Source: Isochrysis galbana
Taxonomy: Eukaryota > Haptophyta > Isochrysidales > Isochrysidaceae
Direction of reading: 5' to 3'
Assembly: GCA_018136815.1 (NCBI GenBank)
Contig: CM030937.1
Span: 1,626,679 to 1,690,678 of the forward strand
Length of the DNA stretch: 64,000 nucleotides
Of the stretch, positions 51,359-61,389 are shown in pieces. Numbering within the stretch: the stretch's first letter is position 1; each line of letters begins with the position of its first letter. The notes under the pieces are model-generated. The model was not told the DNA's origin and did no database searches. It saw only the letters and a list, made by a program, of their open reading frames with translations. A program made the translations under genes and the position numbers.

Positions 51359-52266
51359 GGTCTTCCTCATCTCGCTTGTCCCTCGGCAAGCGCTCGCCGG
51401 CACTTTCCTCGCACAACGGGGTACCGTTTCGGGTGGCGATTCCGATGGGCTAACCGCAATGCCAGTGAGCGAGCCAAAATTTCTCGAAAATTTTCTGCGG
51501 AGGTCATTTCGTACTCTTGTAGTCCTACAGTGTGGTGTCGCTAATCTTCGCCATTCCACAATATGGTCATACCCACCACCTCTAGTTGAGTGGAAAAGAT
51601 GGTGGTAGCTCTTATGAGAGCTCCTTAAATCTTCTTTCACTTTGATGCTTGTCTCTTGTGTGCTACGTTGCAAATTCTGTTTTTCTCTTGCCTATTTTTT
51701 GGTTGGTGGATGGTGGGGATCGCTGAAACTATATACATACGCTATTATCAATAACAATAGCAATAATGCTGCTTAGCATAGCTACCATATATATCTCAAT
51801 CATGAACGTAATAATGTAAGCTTATTGCTAATCGTACGCATTAACCCCTTTATAATCAAACGGCCATGGACACACTCCGGTCCACACTTGACGGAACGCG
51901 ACCTTGCGCCGCGCCCACGGCCGCTCACGAGCGCAAGAACACACACATAGAAAGGCGCTTAGTATCGACCGCCGTTGGCTGCTCAACTTCTCAAAGTTTC
52001 TTCACTAGCGTGTAGAGCAGGGCTGACGCCCTTTAAAGGCGACAGGCACGGCACAGAAACACTATGCAGCGGCGCGCCTTCTTGTAAGCCGTCTTTGCCC
52101 TTGGTCATATGATACGCCGATTGAAAGGGGTAACAAGCTGTTGATTCCCTTCATCCAGCCACCGAGATCGCGCACATGCGCATGAATCCATCAACTCTGG
52201 CAGATTTCCACCTCAATTTCTCTGCCATGCGACATGCTTCCCGACATGCTTGACGGCAAGTCAGGC
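51359..52266. other. Intergenic stretch, no gene recognised
   Basis: AT-rich segment 51720-51860 with TATATACATACGC and ATAGCAATAATGC. The phrase TTGACGGAACGCGACC at 51890 is shared with 55450. No gene. Confidence 0.4.
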
Positions 52267-53295
52267 TCATATCTTGAGCTTTGCAGCTTCGGCAAGGGTT
52301 TCCTCGTCTTCGGGTGTCCGAGGCTTGCACGCCAAGCATCTCGCATGCCAGTGTTTTGCCTCGTCCTTGAGGCCGAGCCGTGCACATGTTTGCGCAAGCA
52401 AAAGCATATTCTTCGGGTAGAAGCCAGGGTCCGTCTTCTCCGCAGAGATAAAGTGCTCGTAGGCCTCCTCAAAGGTTGCAGTCGGCGGCGTGGCGAAGAG
52501 TGTGGCTGCAACCTTTTGCTCGATCCACGTCAATTTAGCCACCTCGTAGCACCTGCATGCAGATTTGGAGATCATCATTTGGAGGAACATGCGACATTGT
52601 AAGGGGTAGCAGTATTGCTGGCTGCGTTGCAAATCAGGCGCACCAGAGGCCGAGGAGATGGCGCGCGGTGGCGTCCTTTGGACTGAGATCAACGGCACGT
52701 TTGAAGTGATCCGCAACTGTGCATGGGCAGACTGGGGTGACGCAGTGCGCTTGAGGCCGATGCTGGCAGGCGTGCTAGCAAGGCAACAGTGACTGCGCTC
52801 GGTACCTATGAAGGAGTTCTTGATGCTGGCTGAAGTGCCTTCGAAGGACGAGCTAGAGCTGAGCGCGATGCCGCACCACTTGTGAGCACTGCCATCCTCG
52901 GGCGCCAGCTCGACAGCGCGCTGCGCCTTGCTCAGCGCCTCGTGCAGCAGTGCCTTCTTCACTTCCTTCTTGGCTTCTGCGTCCGCCTGCTTCTTGAGCG
53001 CTCTGGCCAGCCGCCAGAGGAGCTGTGCGTCATCTGCGCTGCTGGCGATTGCGTCGCGTAGCAGCCTGGCCAGTGCCTCGTACTCGTTTGCCTCGAACAG
53101 CTCGTCCGCCTGCTTGTAGAGTGTGGGTGGTGAAGGGGAGCCATTACAGAGCACCCTCTGGTGGTGCTCTGCTCCGAGAAGCAGGCCTGTCGCGCCGAGA
53201 AGGAGGGTGGCCGGGCGGGCGATAGGATGCGGGCGGCGGGCCGCACGGAGATGCGTCGCGGCGGCGCGCAGCAAACTGCAACGGAGGAGCAGCAT
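52267..53295 (-). CDS. RMDN/FAM82-like TPR protein (regulator of microtubule dynamics family)
   Basis: Three exons on the minus strand: 53295-52806, 52716-52644 and 52552-52267 (282 aa). Both introns are GT-AG; the splices give I-V-A-D-H-F and GLW-CYEVAKLTW without interruption. The family pattern is clear: ADELFEANEYEALARLLRDA, LLWRLARALKKQ, GSAHKWCGIALSSS with FEGTSASIKNSF, HFKRAVDLSPKDATARHLLG, LTWIEQKVAATLFATPPTAT and DPGFYPKNMLLLAQTCARLG. Human RMDN1-3 are TPR-like proteins at mitochondria, contact sites and microtubules. The N terminus (LRCSLLRAAATHLRAARRPH then LLLGATGLLLGA) fits a mitochondrial or membrane-anchored protein. Reading through the introns would insert about 60 unrelated residues into the TPR core. 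Confidence 0.85.
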   Translation of the reverse strand: MLLLRCSLLRAAATHLRAARRPHPIARPATLLLGATGLLLGAEHHQRVLCNGSPSPPTLYKQADELFEANEYEALARLLRDAIASSADDAQLLWRLARALKKQADAEAKKEVKKALLHEALSKAQRAVELAPEDGSAHKWCGIALSSSSSFEGTSASIKNSFIGTERSHCCLASTPASIGLKRTASPQSAHAQLRITSNVPLISVQRTPPRAISSASGAPDLQRSQQYCYPLQCRMFLQMMISKSACRCYEVAKLTWIEQKVAATLFATPPTATFEEAYEHFISAEKTDPGFYPKNMLLLAQTCARLGLKDEAKHWHARCLACKPRTPEDEETLAEAAKLKI

Positions 53296-53639
53296 CCGTC
53301 CGGGCTGGTGGAGAGCGGGGAGGGGGGAGGGGGCGGAGGGGGGGAGAGGAGGCGGGCGGGAAGGGAAGGGAGAGACAAGTAGAAAAAGGATATCGAGTAG
53401 AGATGTAGAGATGGAGTGTGGGGGGGGGGCGGGGCGGGGGGGGGATGGGGGGGGAAGCAGAGAGGGAGAGAGAGAGGGAGCGGGAGAGAGGAGAGAGAAA
53501 GAGAGAGCAGCCGTAGGTTAAGAAATGGCGTCGAGGTTCAGCCAGAGAGGAGATGAGAGAGAGTGGAGAGAGGAGAGAAGAGAGTGTGTGGGGGGAGGAG
53601 AGAAGAAACGAGAGGGAGAGGGTCGACGGACGGACAGAA
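53296..53639. other. GA-rich upstream region of the RMDN-like gene
   Basis: Purine-rich on the plus strand (53300-53640), with G runs near 53420-53450. It is the CT-rich leader side for the minus-strand gene. Frames here are compositional. Confidence 0.4.
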
Positions 53640-54270
53640 TTAACAAAAAGTACGGACACCCACTACTTTACACCACGAGCGTCGTGGATTGGCGGCTCTC
53701 TCTAGAAGCGCGGATGCGCTCACCGCCGCGCCCGCGGCGAGCAGGGCGCGCACGCACTGCACGTTCTCGAAGCGGCACGCGAGCCACAGCGCCGTCACGT
53801 CGTACTCGACGTTCCCGTCGGAGAGCTCGTACTCTGCGAGCGTAAGGTGCGGGTCGGCGCGCGCCTTGAGCAGCATCGCGACGACCGCTCCGCCGTCCGT
53901 GCACGCGCTGGCGCAGTTGGCCATCAGCGCCGTGTACCCGTGCTCGTCCCTCGCGTTGACGTCGGCGCCCGCCTCGATCAGCTCGCGCACGGCGAGCGGG
54001 TCGGACACCGCGTCGGGGAGGGCGCCGTGCGCCGCCGTGGGATCGACGAGGAGCAGCAGCCGCAGGGCGAACAAGAAGCCGCGCCGGAGCGCGGCCGAGA
54101 GCGCCAGGTCGGTCCGCGCGCGGAAGCCGCCCATCAGCAGCGCGTGCAGTACCCCGCCTCCGCCCGTGATGCACGCCCTCTCGAGCGCGTCCTCGGGCAG
54201 CGCGAGCCGCGAGCGCGCCGAGCGCGCGCTGATCGAGCGCGTCAAGTACGCGCGCCACGCCTCCATGCTG
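53640..54270 (-). CDS. Ankyrin-repeat protein (5' limit uncertain)
   Basis: The minus strand reads about 200 residues with ankyrin repeats: LAVRELIEAGADVNARDEHG then YTALMANCASAC, and VEYDVTALWLACRFENVQCV with RALLAAGAAVSASALLE. It stops at 53640. The frame is open upstream to 54563, but beyond about 54270 the sequence becomes Arg/Ala-rich and less convincing. The start cannot be chosen (MEAWRAYLTRSISARSARSR is one candidate). Very high GC makes all frames open here. A plus-strand ankyrin-like fragment follows, so the locus may be rearranged. Confidence 0.5.
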
Positions 54271-54600
54271 CTTGCGTGGCTCCACGACCGGCGGCCTTCC
54301 CGCCTCGGCGCCGCGGCGCTCGCCGCGCTCCCCGGCGCGTGCCGGCGGTGCAGCGAACCCCACGCGATGCACATCTTGTGGCAGCTGGTGCGGCGCTCCG
54401 GGGACGGCGGCGCCCTCCACGGGGGGGGGGGTCTTCGTCGCGGAGGCGCTGAGCGTCGCGTGCGCGCGCAGGCTGCTCCTGTGCGTCGAGGTGCTGCTGC
54501 TGCTGGCCGGCGCCGATCCAAATGCGCCCATCTTGGCCGACGGGATGACGGTGACAGGTGCACCCCGCTTAGCTCGGACCCCCCAAACGACCCGGGCCCC
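54155..54600 (+). pseudogene. Plus-strand ankyrin-like fragment with a poly-G frame change
   Basis: One frame reads ALIERVKYARHASMLLAWLH and AMHILWQLVRRSGDGGALHG up to a run of ten G (54421-54430). Another frame then continues FVAEALSVACARRLLLCVEV with LLLLAGADPNAPILADGMTV, an ankyrin repeat. The frame change sits exactly at the poly-G run, so it may be a sequencing slip. The fragment ends near the left border of a 676-bp element. It partly overlaps the minus-strand ankyrin frame. Confidence 0.3.
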
Positions 54601-55276
54601 TAACGGATAAAGGTACCCAGCTTTATAGGACGAGTCCTACAATGTAGGACGACGTTGTGAACTATGAAGACACGGTTCAATCTAGGAATGGGGAGCTAGG
54701 ATTTGGTTTCTGTGTTCATCTCATTGCCCTCATTGAGTCCTGCCCTAGAGGCTCAAGACACCATTCTCAAAGCATAATGAGTTATTTGCCACTCGCGAAA
54801 GCCTTCCCGGCAAAAAACGGTGTTGTCCTACGAATTGCCGCAAACACCTGAGGACACGATTTGAGGCTCATGATGAGCTCCCTAGAACTTGCTCCCACGA
54901 GATGGAATGCTCTTTGGCATGGGTTCTTTTCGACCTTCAGTGGAGACCAAGCTTGGTTTTGAAGCCCAATGAGAGTTTTGGCTGCTTTTGCCTCTTGCGG
55001 GGCAAAAACAAAACTCTTGACGCACCCGGTGGCCTCCGATGGCCGAAGTACTCACTTCACGCTGGAGCCGAAAGCTCGGTCAAGACGAAGTCTACAGCCT
55101 TGGCCATAGTGGGAGCTAAGGATCTCAAGACTGAGTTGGGACTATCTTTCAGTTGGTGGGAAGTCTCAATCCTTCACTCTCGAAAGTTGTGTGGCTTTCA
55201 AGCTCAGGGTCCTACAAATACACCGAAATCGTAGGACGCGGTCCTATAATGTAGGACGGAACTTTTTAGCCGCTAA
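54601..55276. mobile_element. 676-bp element with TAACGGATAAAG ends (copy 2)
   Basis: The left end TAACGGATAAAGGTACCCAG is followed by GGACGAGTCCTACAATGTAG. The right end has GGACGCGGTCCTATAATGTAG and closes TTTTTAGCCGCTA, the imperfect complement. It shares ends and internal landmarks with 28209-28885 but is diverged elsewhere. No target duplication is clear. Confidence 0.6.
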
Positions 55277-56082
55277 GTAAGTAGAGCACGAGGGGAGTTG
55301 CCGCAAGGCAGGGAGTGAGGGAGTGGGAGGAGAAAGAGCGTGGCTTCGTGAGTGTCTTCCATTGCCACGGGCGAGGCGAGAATATTAAAAAGTTTTTTTA
55401 ATAACATTCATTCTAAGCGAAAACAAAACTATCACCTGGCCCTCTTTTGACGGAACGCGAGGTATCGAGCTAGTGGTCATGCTCGATCCGTCATCCGTCA
55501 CGAGGTCTCCTCCTCCTCCTCCTCCTCCTCCTCCTCCTCCTCCTCCTCCTCCTCCTCCTCCTCCTCCTCCTCCTCCTCCATGAAGATGCGGCGACGGCGG
55601 ACCATCGCTCGCCCCTCGCGCCCTCGCGCCGCGCTCCGCGCGGCCACGCCCCCAAGTTTTGTGTTTTGCTTCTTTCCGAGTGAAATAAGGTGAAAGGCCC
55701 CAAATTTTGGTCAAAAATTTCGATTTCGATTGACCATCCAAACATGATAAAAATTACAAAACTCACGTCGAAGCCAAATGGCCGTCGCCTTGCCTGCCGT
55801 CGATTTACTTTCGTGTATTTCCTCAATCCTGACTTTTTCATTTTTACACCCTTAGAAGTTAAAATAGTCTTTGACCGCCCTACTCATCCTCATATCCTCA
55901 TATGTCCCATAACGTCCGTCTTTACCGAAACTTCCCCACGAAAAATGTCCTTTGCTCTCTCTCTCATCTCTCTCCCCCATCCCTTCCCCCTCCCCCCCTC
56001 CACCCCCCCGCCCCCCGCTCCCCGCCGCCTCCCTCCCGCCGCCGCCTCCCCCCCCCCCCCCCCCCCCCAACCCGGTGGAGCG
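55277..56082. other. Repeat-rich stretch with (TCC)n and a TAGGGCGGTC-family end
   Basis: (TCC)n of about 27 units at 55500-55580. At 55800-55882 is the right end of a DNA element finishing TCTTTGACCGCCCTA, whose last 80 bases match 22096-22180 reversed. C-rich leader with poly-C (about 56050-56068) before the ORF at 56083. The left end of this element is not found. Confidence 0.5.
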
Positions 56083-57012
56083 ATGGACCCGCCACCCGAG
56101 GGACTGCTCTCGTCCGAGCAGGCCCCTTCTTCTCCTCCCGACCAGCCGCAGTCCGGGACACCACCTCTCGAGCGCCGTTCACATATCAACCAAGACGACG
56201 CAGCGGGCAACGCGGCCCCGTCTCTTGGCGAGCCGGTCACAAAACGCCCTCGCGGCCATACCAAGGGGTCCGCCGCCGAGCCGCGTGTCGCGAGGCGGCG
56301 TGCTGGTTCACCCAGCAGCTCCGATCTCGCGCTCCCGAATGTGCCCGAGCTCCCGAATGAGCTGGTGCGACTGATCATGAAGGAGGTGCTCAAGAGTCAG
56401 GAAAGGGCCCGTGTCCTTGACGTATTTGGAGAACCCTTCGTAAACGTGCTCCGCAAGTGGAAATCAGGGCCAACCATCCTCGAGGGGTACTATTATATGA
56501 AGCTGGGCAATGGGATCATCCATGTACTGACTCCACTAGAGGACAAGTACCTGACGGTGGACAACGAACACGCATGGCCAGAGATGTGCACGCATTTCAA
56601 GACATTTATGGAGAGGGCGGAGCGAGAAGGGTACCAAGTCGAGTTCAACCCGCCACGAACGCTCCCCACGCACATTGGCGCGAATGTGCGCAACTACGAC
56701 TTGTCCACACCACTCCCGCTTGTGAACACGCGCTTGAACATGCAGCTGCAAGATTGGTACGACTTGTATCCAGAGCACTGGTGGGTCGCCTCATCGCCAT
56801 GGCGAGGGCGATTCTCCTTGATCCGTACGAGCGGCATCTGCGGTATTCTTACACTTCCCCATTTCGAAGCACCGATCCCGGTTGAGACGTTGTATGCGAT
56901 GAATTTACTGCGCGCACTCAAAAGGAAGGCCATACTGAAGGACTTTGTCGTGCTCGACGCGCATAATACTTCCTCTCACATCGAGTTTGAGATTCTTGGG
57001 CCACGTACTTGA
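56083..57012 (+). CDS. Unrecognised intronless ORF of 309 aa
   Basis: The ATG at 56083 opens MDPPPEGLLSSEQAPSSPPD, a disordered Pro/Ser-rich N terminus of ~85 residues with a basic KRPRGH patch. A well-behaved region follows (LPNELVRLIMKEVLKSQERA, then GPTILEGYYYMKLGNGIIHV and WYDLYPEHWWVASSPWRGRF) up to the stop. ELPNELVRLIMKEVLK looks F-box-like (LP-x-E-L-x-x-x-I), but I cannot support a full F-box. Codon use is moderate and there is no intron. Function unknown. Confidence 0.5.
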   Translation: MDPPPEGLLSSEQAPSSPPDQPQSGTPPLERRSHINQDDAAGNAAPSLGEPVTKRPRGHTKGSAAEPRVARRRAGSPSSSDLALPNVPELPNELVRLIMKEVLKSQERARVLDVFGEPFVNVLRKWKSGPTILEGYYYMKLGNGIIHVLTPLEDKYLTVDNEHAWPEMCTHFKTFMERAEREGYQVEFNPPRTLPTHIGANVRNYDLSTPLPLVNTRLNMQLQDWYDLYPEHWWVASSPWRGRFSLIRTSGICGILTLPHFEAPIPVETLYAMNLLRALKRKAILKDFVVLDAHNTSSHIEFEILGPRT

Positions 57013-57260
57013 CTGCTGGTACGCACCAAAATTTGTGGGGGTGCGGGCTGGACGGGGAATCGATGGCGCACCGCTCCTTGAGCCTCGTCGTGAGTACTCC
57101 GGGGCGCGAGACCCTGCACGTCTGTGCCGTAGGTGCGATGAGTCCAATGAGAGAGAGGGGTGAGTCGTTTCCACTACTAGCATTGCATGCACAACGTGCA
57201 CTATGCAGTTCTTCCACTCCCTCGGAGCGCGGGAGCGCGCTGAATCGCATTACCGGGCCA
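57013..57260. other. Downstream flank of the orphan ORF
   Basis: No gene recognised between the stop and the tandem repeat. Confidence 0.35.
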
Positions 57261-57480
57261 GCGAATATGTGCTCGTATGCCGCACCGAAGGGACACAACA
57301 AGCATGCACTCTCATTGAAGGTGTAACCTGGGGCTTGAACATGGGTTAGACCAATCTACATCATAGATACGCGAATATGTGCTCGTATGCCGCACCGTAG
57401 GGACACAACAAGCATGCACCCTCATTGAAGGTGTAACCTGGGGCTTGAACATGGATTAGGCCAATCTACATGATGGATTC
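57261..57480 (+). repeat. Two tandem copies of a 110-bp unit
   Basis: Unit starts GCGAATATGTGCTCGTATGC at 57261 and 57371. The copies differ at only a handful of positions, indicating a recent duplication. No coding role. Confidence 0.9.
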
Positions 57481-58440
57481 TGGCGCAAAGAGGACGCTGC
57501 GCCATAGCGATAGCGCTCCCAAGCCCCAGGCGACCCTCGCCACTGCGCCCCAACTGGCAACCGGGACGCCCCATGCCACGCTCGAGGCGGCTCGTCAGAG
57601 AGCCCTCTCAAAGCCCATCCAGCCCATCCAAACCACGCCCACGCGAGTGCGCGGGGTGGCGAGCACTGGCACCGAACAGGTTGCCACCATGCACCATGGC
57701 TCCATCGCCCCTCGTTCGCCGTTCGTCCCCAGTCCCAGTCGAGACACCCGAATGGGGTTGCGGCGGCACGCCGCTTTCGTTCCCTGGGGGTCACGCCTGC
57801 TCTTAGCCAACCTGCTGTCGTCGCTTCTGTGACCAGGGAGGTACCGGCGAGGCGGCGGCGAGGCTTGTCTCCGACACGCCGCCAAGCCTCTACCCGCTGC
57901 GGCTTTCCGCTGTGGAAATCAAAGCCGCAGCTTGGATTGTAACGAGATGAACGAGATGGCCTGATGGCCCGACGACGAGATGAACGAGATGGCCTTGATG
58001 GCCCGACGAGATGAACGAGATGGCCCGAGGGCCCGACGAGATTGAACGAGATTTTCGGGTAACGGAACTGGACGAGGAGTTTCCCCACTAAGCTTGGTCG
58101 TAATGCGGTGAAACCGTCTTGGAGACAAGCGGGAAACCGGGGCGGAAGGAACTGGCAAGGAAGTCGGCAGGAAGGCAGAGGAAATGTCTTGGCAAGGCGA
58201 CGGAGGCAGGATTTTTAACAGTAGGCGGAAGCAGGATTTTTAACGGTAGGAAGGCAGGAATTTTAACAGTAGGAAGAGGCAGGATTTCTAACGGTAGGAA
58301 GAGGCAGGATTTTTACTGGTAGAAGAAGGGCGTAGAATTTACTGGTAGAAGAAGAGCGTGAAATTTAACGGTAGAAGAAGAGCGTGAAATTTAACGGTAG
58401 AAGAAGAGCGGAGAGGAGAAGGAGCGGGGCTCGAACTGCA
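57481..58440. repeat. Short tandem repeats: GATGAACGAGATGGCC and GGCAGGATTTTTAACGGTA
   Basis: 57481-57930 has no recognisable gene (a plus-strand ORF of 120 codons lacks domains). 57945-58050 repeats GATGAACGAGATGGCC and GATGGCCCGACGA. 58206-58400 repeats GGCAGGATTTTTAACGGTAG units, then GAAGAAGAGCGTGAAATTTA units. The second array may be the 3' body of the adjacent SINE-like element. Confidence 0.6.
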
Positions 58441-58444
58441 GAGC

Positions 58445-58528
58445 GCTCCGTCCGGACTCGAACTCGCGACCCAGAGCAAAAGGTTGGTGGAGGCGGTGGG
58501 TTGAACCACTATGCCACGCGAGAGTTTA
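58445..58528 (-). mobile_element. tRNA-derived SINE-like head
   Basis: On the minus strand an A-box-like TGGCATAGTGG and a B-box-like AGTTCGAGTCC are spaced as in a tRNA gene. GTGG/CCAC can form the D stem. The T stem does not pair, so this is read as a tRNA-derived pol III promoter of a SINE rather than a working tRNA. The tandem units at 58206-58400 lie downstream in its direction. A second GCAGTTCGAGCCCC lies just after it. Confidence 0.4.
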
Positions 58529-59077
58529 CGTAGCCATAGGGCCGATGGGAAGGGCTGAGAACCGCCCTATATACTCTGGGTTTTTTTTCTCTTCTTTTTC
58601 ACTTTTCTTCTTCTTTCTTCCTCTGTTTTTTTACTGTTTACTTTTTTTTTTCTTTACTGTTATTTCTTTTTGCCTCTGAGACATCGCGAATGCGACATCC
58701 GCGCTCACGCCGTGGTCACCCCAGACTCGGGAGACGCAGGGGCCGTCGATTACGATCTCTCGTCGCGCGCCACACGGACACCGCTGTCTCCTCTTTCTCT
58801 CGGCTCTCCGGGCGTCGATGGGAGCGCCGACCTCCGGCCCCCCACCCTCTCTTTCCGAGTACGAGTCCAAGCCTGCTGTCTAAAGCCAACCCCGTTTACT
58901 GCCCCACGAGTCCGAGTTCGAGCCCAAGTTCCCAACTCCACCGAGCCTTACGGCGCCGTCCGCTGTTGATTCTCGAGCTTCGCCCGGGCTCCTCGGAGGG
59001 ACCGTGCGCCGCGCTAGCCGCCGGTGCGCCTTCGCGGCTCGTTTCCGAAGAGGAAACGAGCTTCGCTCCGACAACGT
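58529..59077. other. Intergenic stretch, no gene recognised
   Basis: T-rich tract at 58578-58665, then GC-rich sequence with open frames on both strands but no domain. Confidence 0.4.
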
Positions 59078-59543
59078 GACGGAGGGGGAGAGGGGGGGCG
59101 GATCGCACCATTTCTTGACGAAGATTTTCGTCGCGTCAGGTAGCCCCCCCCGGAGCTTTTTTACTGGGCATCGCGCCACGGTCAAAAAATGCAGCTCAAC
59201 CCTTACTAATAGTTGAAAAGCCCCTGTTTGACCGCCCTAAAATGTAAAATGCACTATTAGGTTCAAATATGTTAGCCCAAATCCAAACCTATTCACAAGC
59301 TTCAAGCTTAGATTTCTAGCCTGTTTGCGCGCGTGTGTTCTTGTTACGCATCGCCGTGGGGGCTACGGGGCTACCGTGGGACCGTGGGGGGTCTGGGGCC
59401 CACAACCCATAGGCCAAGGGGCACCGGATATGTGCTAGTTACACCTATCCGGTCAGCATATCCAAAAATCTCGTGATGAATCCTCGCTCTCGACTAGGTC
59501 AATTTTCACCCTTAGAAGTTCAAATAGCTCTTCGACCGCCCTA
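59078..59543. mobile_element. Two ends of TAGGGCGGTC-family elements
   Basis: 59078-59239 matches 36137-36300 closely, ending CCCCTGTTTGACCGCCCTA. 59270-59543 ends AGCTCTTCGACCGCCCTA and its interior (GGGGCCCACAACC, CACCGGATATGTGCTAGTT) resembles the reversed left part of the 35175 element. These are probably partial or nested copies; no matching opposite ends or duplications were found. Confidence 0.5.
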
Positions 59544-60248
59544 TCTACTTGAACTCACGCGGCCTTGGAGAGGGGCTCCAGCATACTCGTTACAGCACGA
59601 GCGGAAAGGGGCCGCAGAGATCGGCAACCGCTTTTAATAAGTACTAGTCTCTATAGGAGAACGCCGATGATATGAACTTGAAGTTTGTTCTTTTGAGTTC
59701 ATTCGAGTCGCTCACTCGCAGCCTACAAGATCCCCTCTCTTCCGAGAATAAAATCGACTTGGGAAGGACTTCAAAGTAACAGCGGTGAGGGGAGGAGAGG
59801 GGGGGGGAGCCGAAAAGAAGAGACGACGGGGAGGGAGAGAGAGAAAGAAACGAGCAGGGGGGATATTTGAGAGAGAAGCAGGGAAGTGGGAAAAAAGGGT
59901 CTTGGGCAGGGGATGATGGAAGTAGGGAGATAGGGAGGGAGAGGGGAAGAAGGGATCAATGGAGAGGGGGGGGAGGAGAAGAGTCCCAGCGAAAGCAGTC
60001 GAGGGGAGAGGGGGTGGGGGAGGGGGGGTGGCATAGTTAGGAGAGAAGAGAGACGAGAAAGGGTGAATTTTGGGGCAGAGCTGCTTTATGAAGAGGGGAA
60101 AGGAAGGGCTTCACACACTCTCTCTCGCTCGACTCCCCCAGACTCCCTCCCCACCCCGCCTCCCACACCCCGCGCCCCCTTTCTCTCTCCCTCCTCTCTG
60201 CGCAGTCTCTTCAGAAAGAGAGAAGAGAGAGAGGGAAAAGAGGGGAGG

Positions 60249-60279
<31 letters not shown>

Positions 60280-60369
60280 GGAGAGAGGGAGAAAGGAAGA
60301 GAGGGAGAGAGAGCTCCCACGCGAGTGGGAAAGAGAGTTTTGGGTTGGTGATCGTAGGGTGCTGCCCGC
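59544..60369 (+). promoter_or_regulatory. GA-rich and (GA)n upstream region of the His/Cys-rich gene
   Basis: Purine-rich 59770-60060, a CT-rich block 60115-60200 and (GA)n at 60248-60275 precede the ATG at 60370. Frames here are compositional. No specific site can be assigned. Confidence 0.4.
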
Positions 60370-60927
60370 ATGCTGCAGGCAACGGTGCCTAAGGGTGCAG
60401 GCCCAGGCGACCACATCCCAGTGATCCACCCGGACACCGGCGTCCACTACACTGTCACTGTGCCCGCCGGCTTCTCTGCTGGCCAGACCTTCCACTTCAC
60501 CACCGAGCCCATCGCTCTAGCGCAGCCTCTCCCAGCTCCGCCTGCACCTGTTCTGCCTGCTGCAGCCGCACCTCCGCCGGTGGAGGTGCATCACCACTAC
60601 CATCACAACCACGGGACGCCAACCATGATGATTGACCGGTCCGACCCCGCGTACATTGATGCTGCAGACGTGGCTGGCTGCTGGCTCACCTGGACCGTCT
60701 GTGGATGCTTCCCTGGGTGTGAGCAATTCGAGGCCCTCTCTCCAGATGAGCTCAAGACCGGAGAGTGCCTTTGTTGCCTCGGCTTGATCCCCGCTTGCGG
60801 CGACGTCTACCCCATCTGGGCGCGTGTAGGCCCGCGGATATTCAGACATCCTGATCTAGGAGAGATGCATTTCAAAGGGGACAGCAAACTCCACAACGAT
60901 TGTGCCTTCAAAATCTGCAGCTGTTGA
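60370..60927 (+). CDS. Small protein with VTVPAG domain, His-rich linker and Cys-rich end
   Basis: Single exon, 185 aa, first ATG of the frame. Residues 3-45 carry TVPKGAGPGDHIPVIHPDTG and VTVPAGFSAGQTFHFTTEP, a beta-rich module (PxGxxPGDxIxV...VTVPxGxxxGxxFxF) of a kind I associate with many algal proteins. A Pro/Ala linker and EVHHHYHHNHG follow, a strong metal-binding candidate. The C-terminal 85 residues hold twelve cysteines (GCWLTWTVCGCFPGC, GECLCCLGLIPACGD, CAFKICSC) and could be membrane-associated or metal-binding. No named family beyond the first module. A partial inverted copy lies at 61390-61580. Confidence 0.6.
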   Translation: MLQATVPKGAGPGDHIPVIHPDTGVHYTVTVPAGFSAGQTFHFTTEPIALAQPLPAPPAPVLPAAAAPPPVEVHHHYHHNHGTPTMMIDRSDPAYIDAADVAGCWLTWTVCGCFPGCEQFEALSPDELKTGECLCCLGLIPACGDVYPIWARVGPRIFRHPDLGEMHFKGDSKLHNDCAFKICSC

Positions 60928-61389
60928 GGAGTCGGGGCGGGCCTTGTGGAAATGCTGCACGCCCTACAATAACAGGCCTCTCACTCCTCATCTCCCCTTT
61001 TCTGCACTCGGGGAGGCGTGATGGCCTCGCAACGCACCAACAACTTGAGCGAGTAAGCAACCTCCAAGTGCAGTGCTCGAGGTGCAGGTTTGGTGATGAG
61101 CCTTACGCTCAGCATTCGCACAAGGTCCCCTTCTTGTAAGGCGCGTGTCAGGTGCCCAGCGGAGCTTGCCGGCAACGCTTTAAGCCAGTGCGACTCTCGT
61201 CATCGGAACCTGTCGCTTCAGATCGCTTAAGCCCATGGTAGGCCATAGGCACCCCAGTTTTCTCGTCTATTTCATTCGCCATTTTTTGCAGTTGCCGAAT
61301 GCAGGCAGCAGACGTAAAGGTCATAGTCTGCGTGGTGGGTGCGAGTGAGTCAGGGTATCCACAGTATGCTCCGGTAGGGTCAAAAGTGC
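60928..61389 (-). other. Spacer with a minus-strand open frame
   Basis: A minus-strand frame from about 61495 to a stop at 61148 reads plausibly (SAACIRQLQKMANEIDEKTG) but has no recognised domain and begins inside the inverted copy described next. It may be the tail of that copy's host gene. Confidence 0.3.

Noticed and set aside
58445-58528. Possible functional tRNA gene
   Set aside because: The T stem does not pair and no convincing anticodon stem forms; it is better read as a tRNA-derived SINE head.
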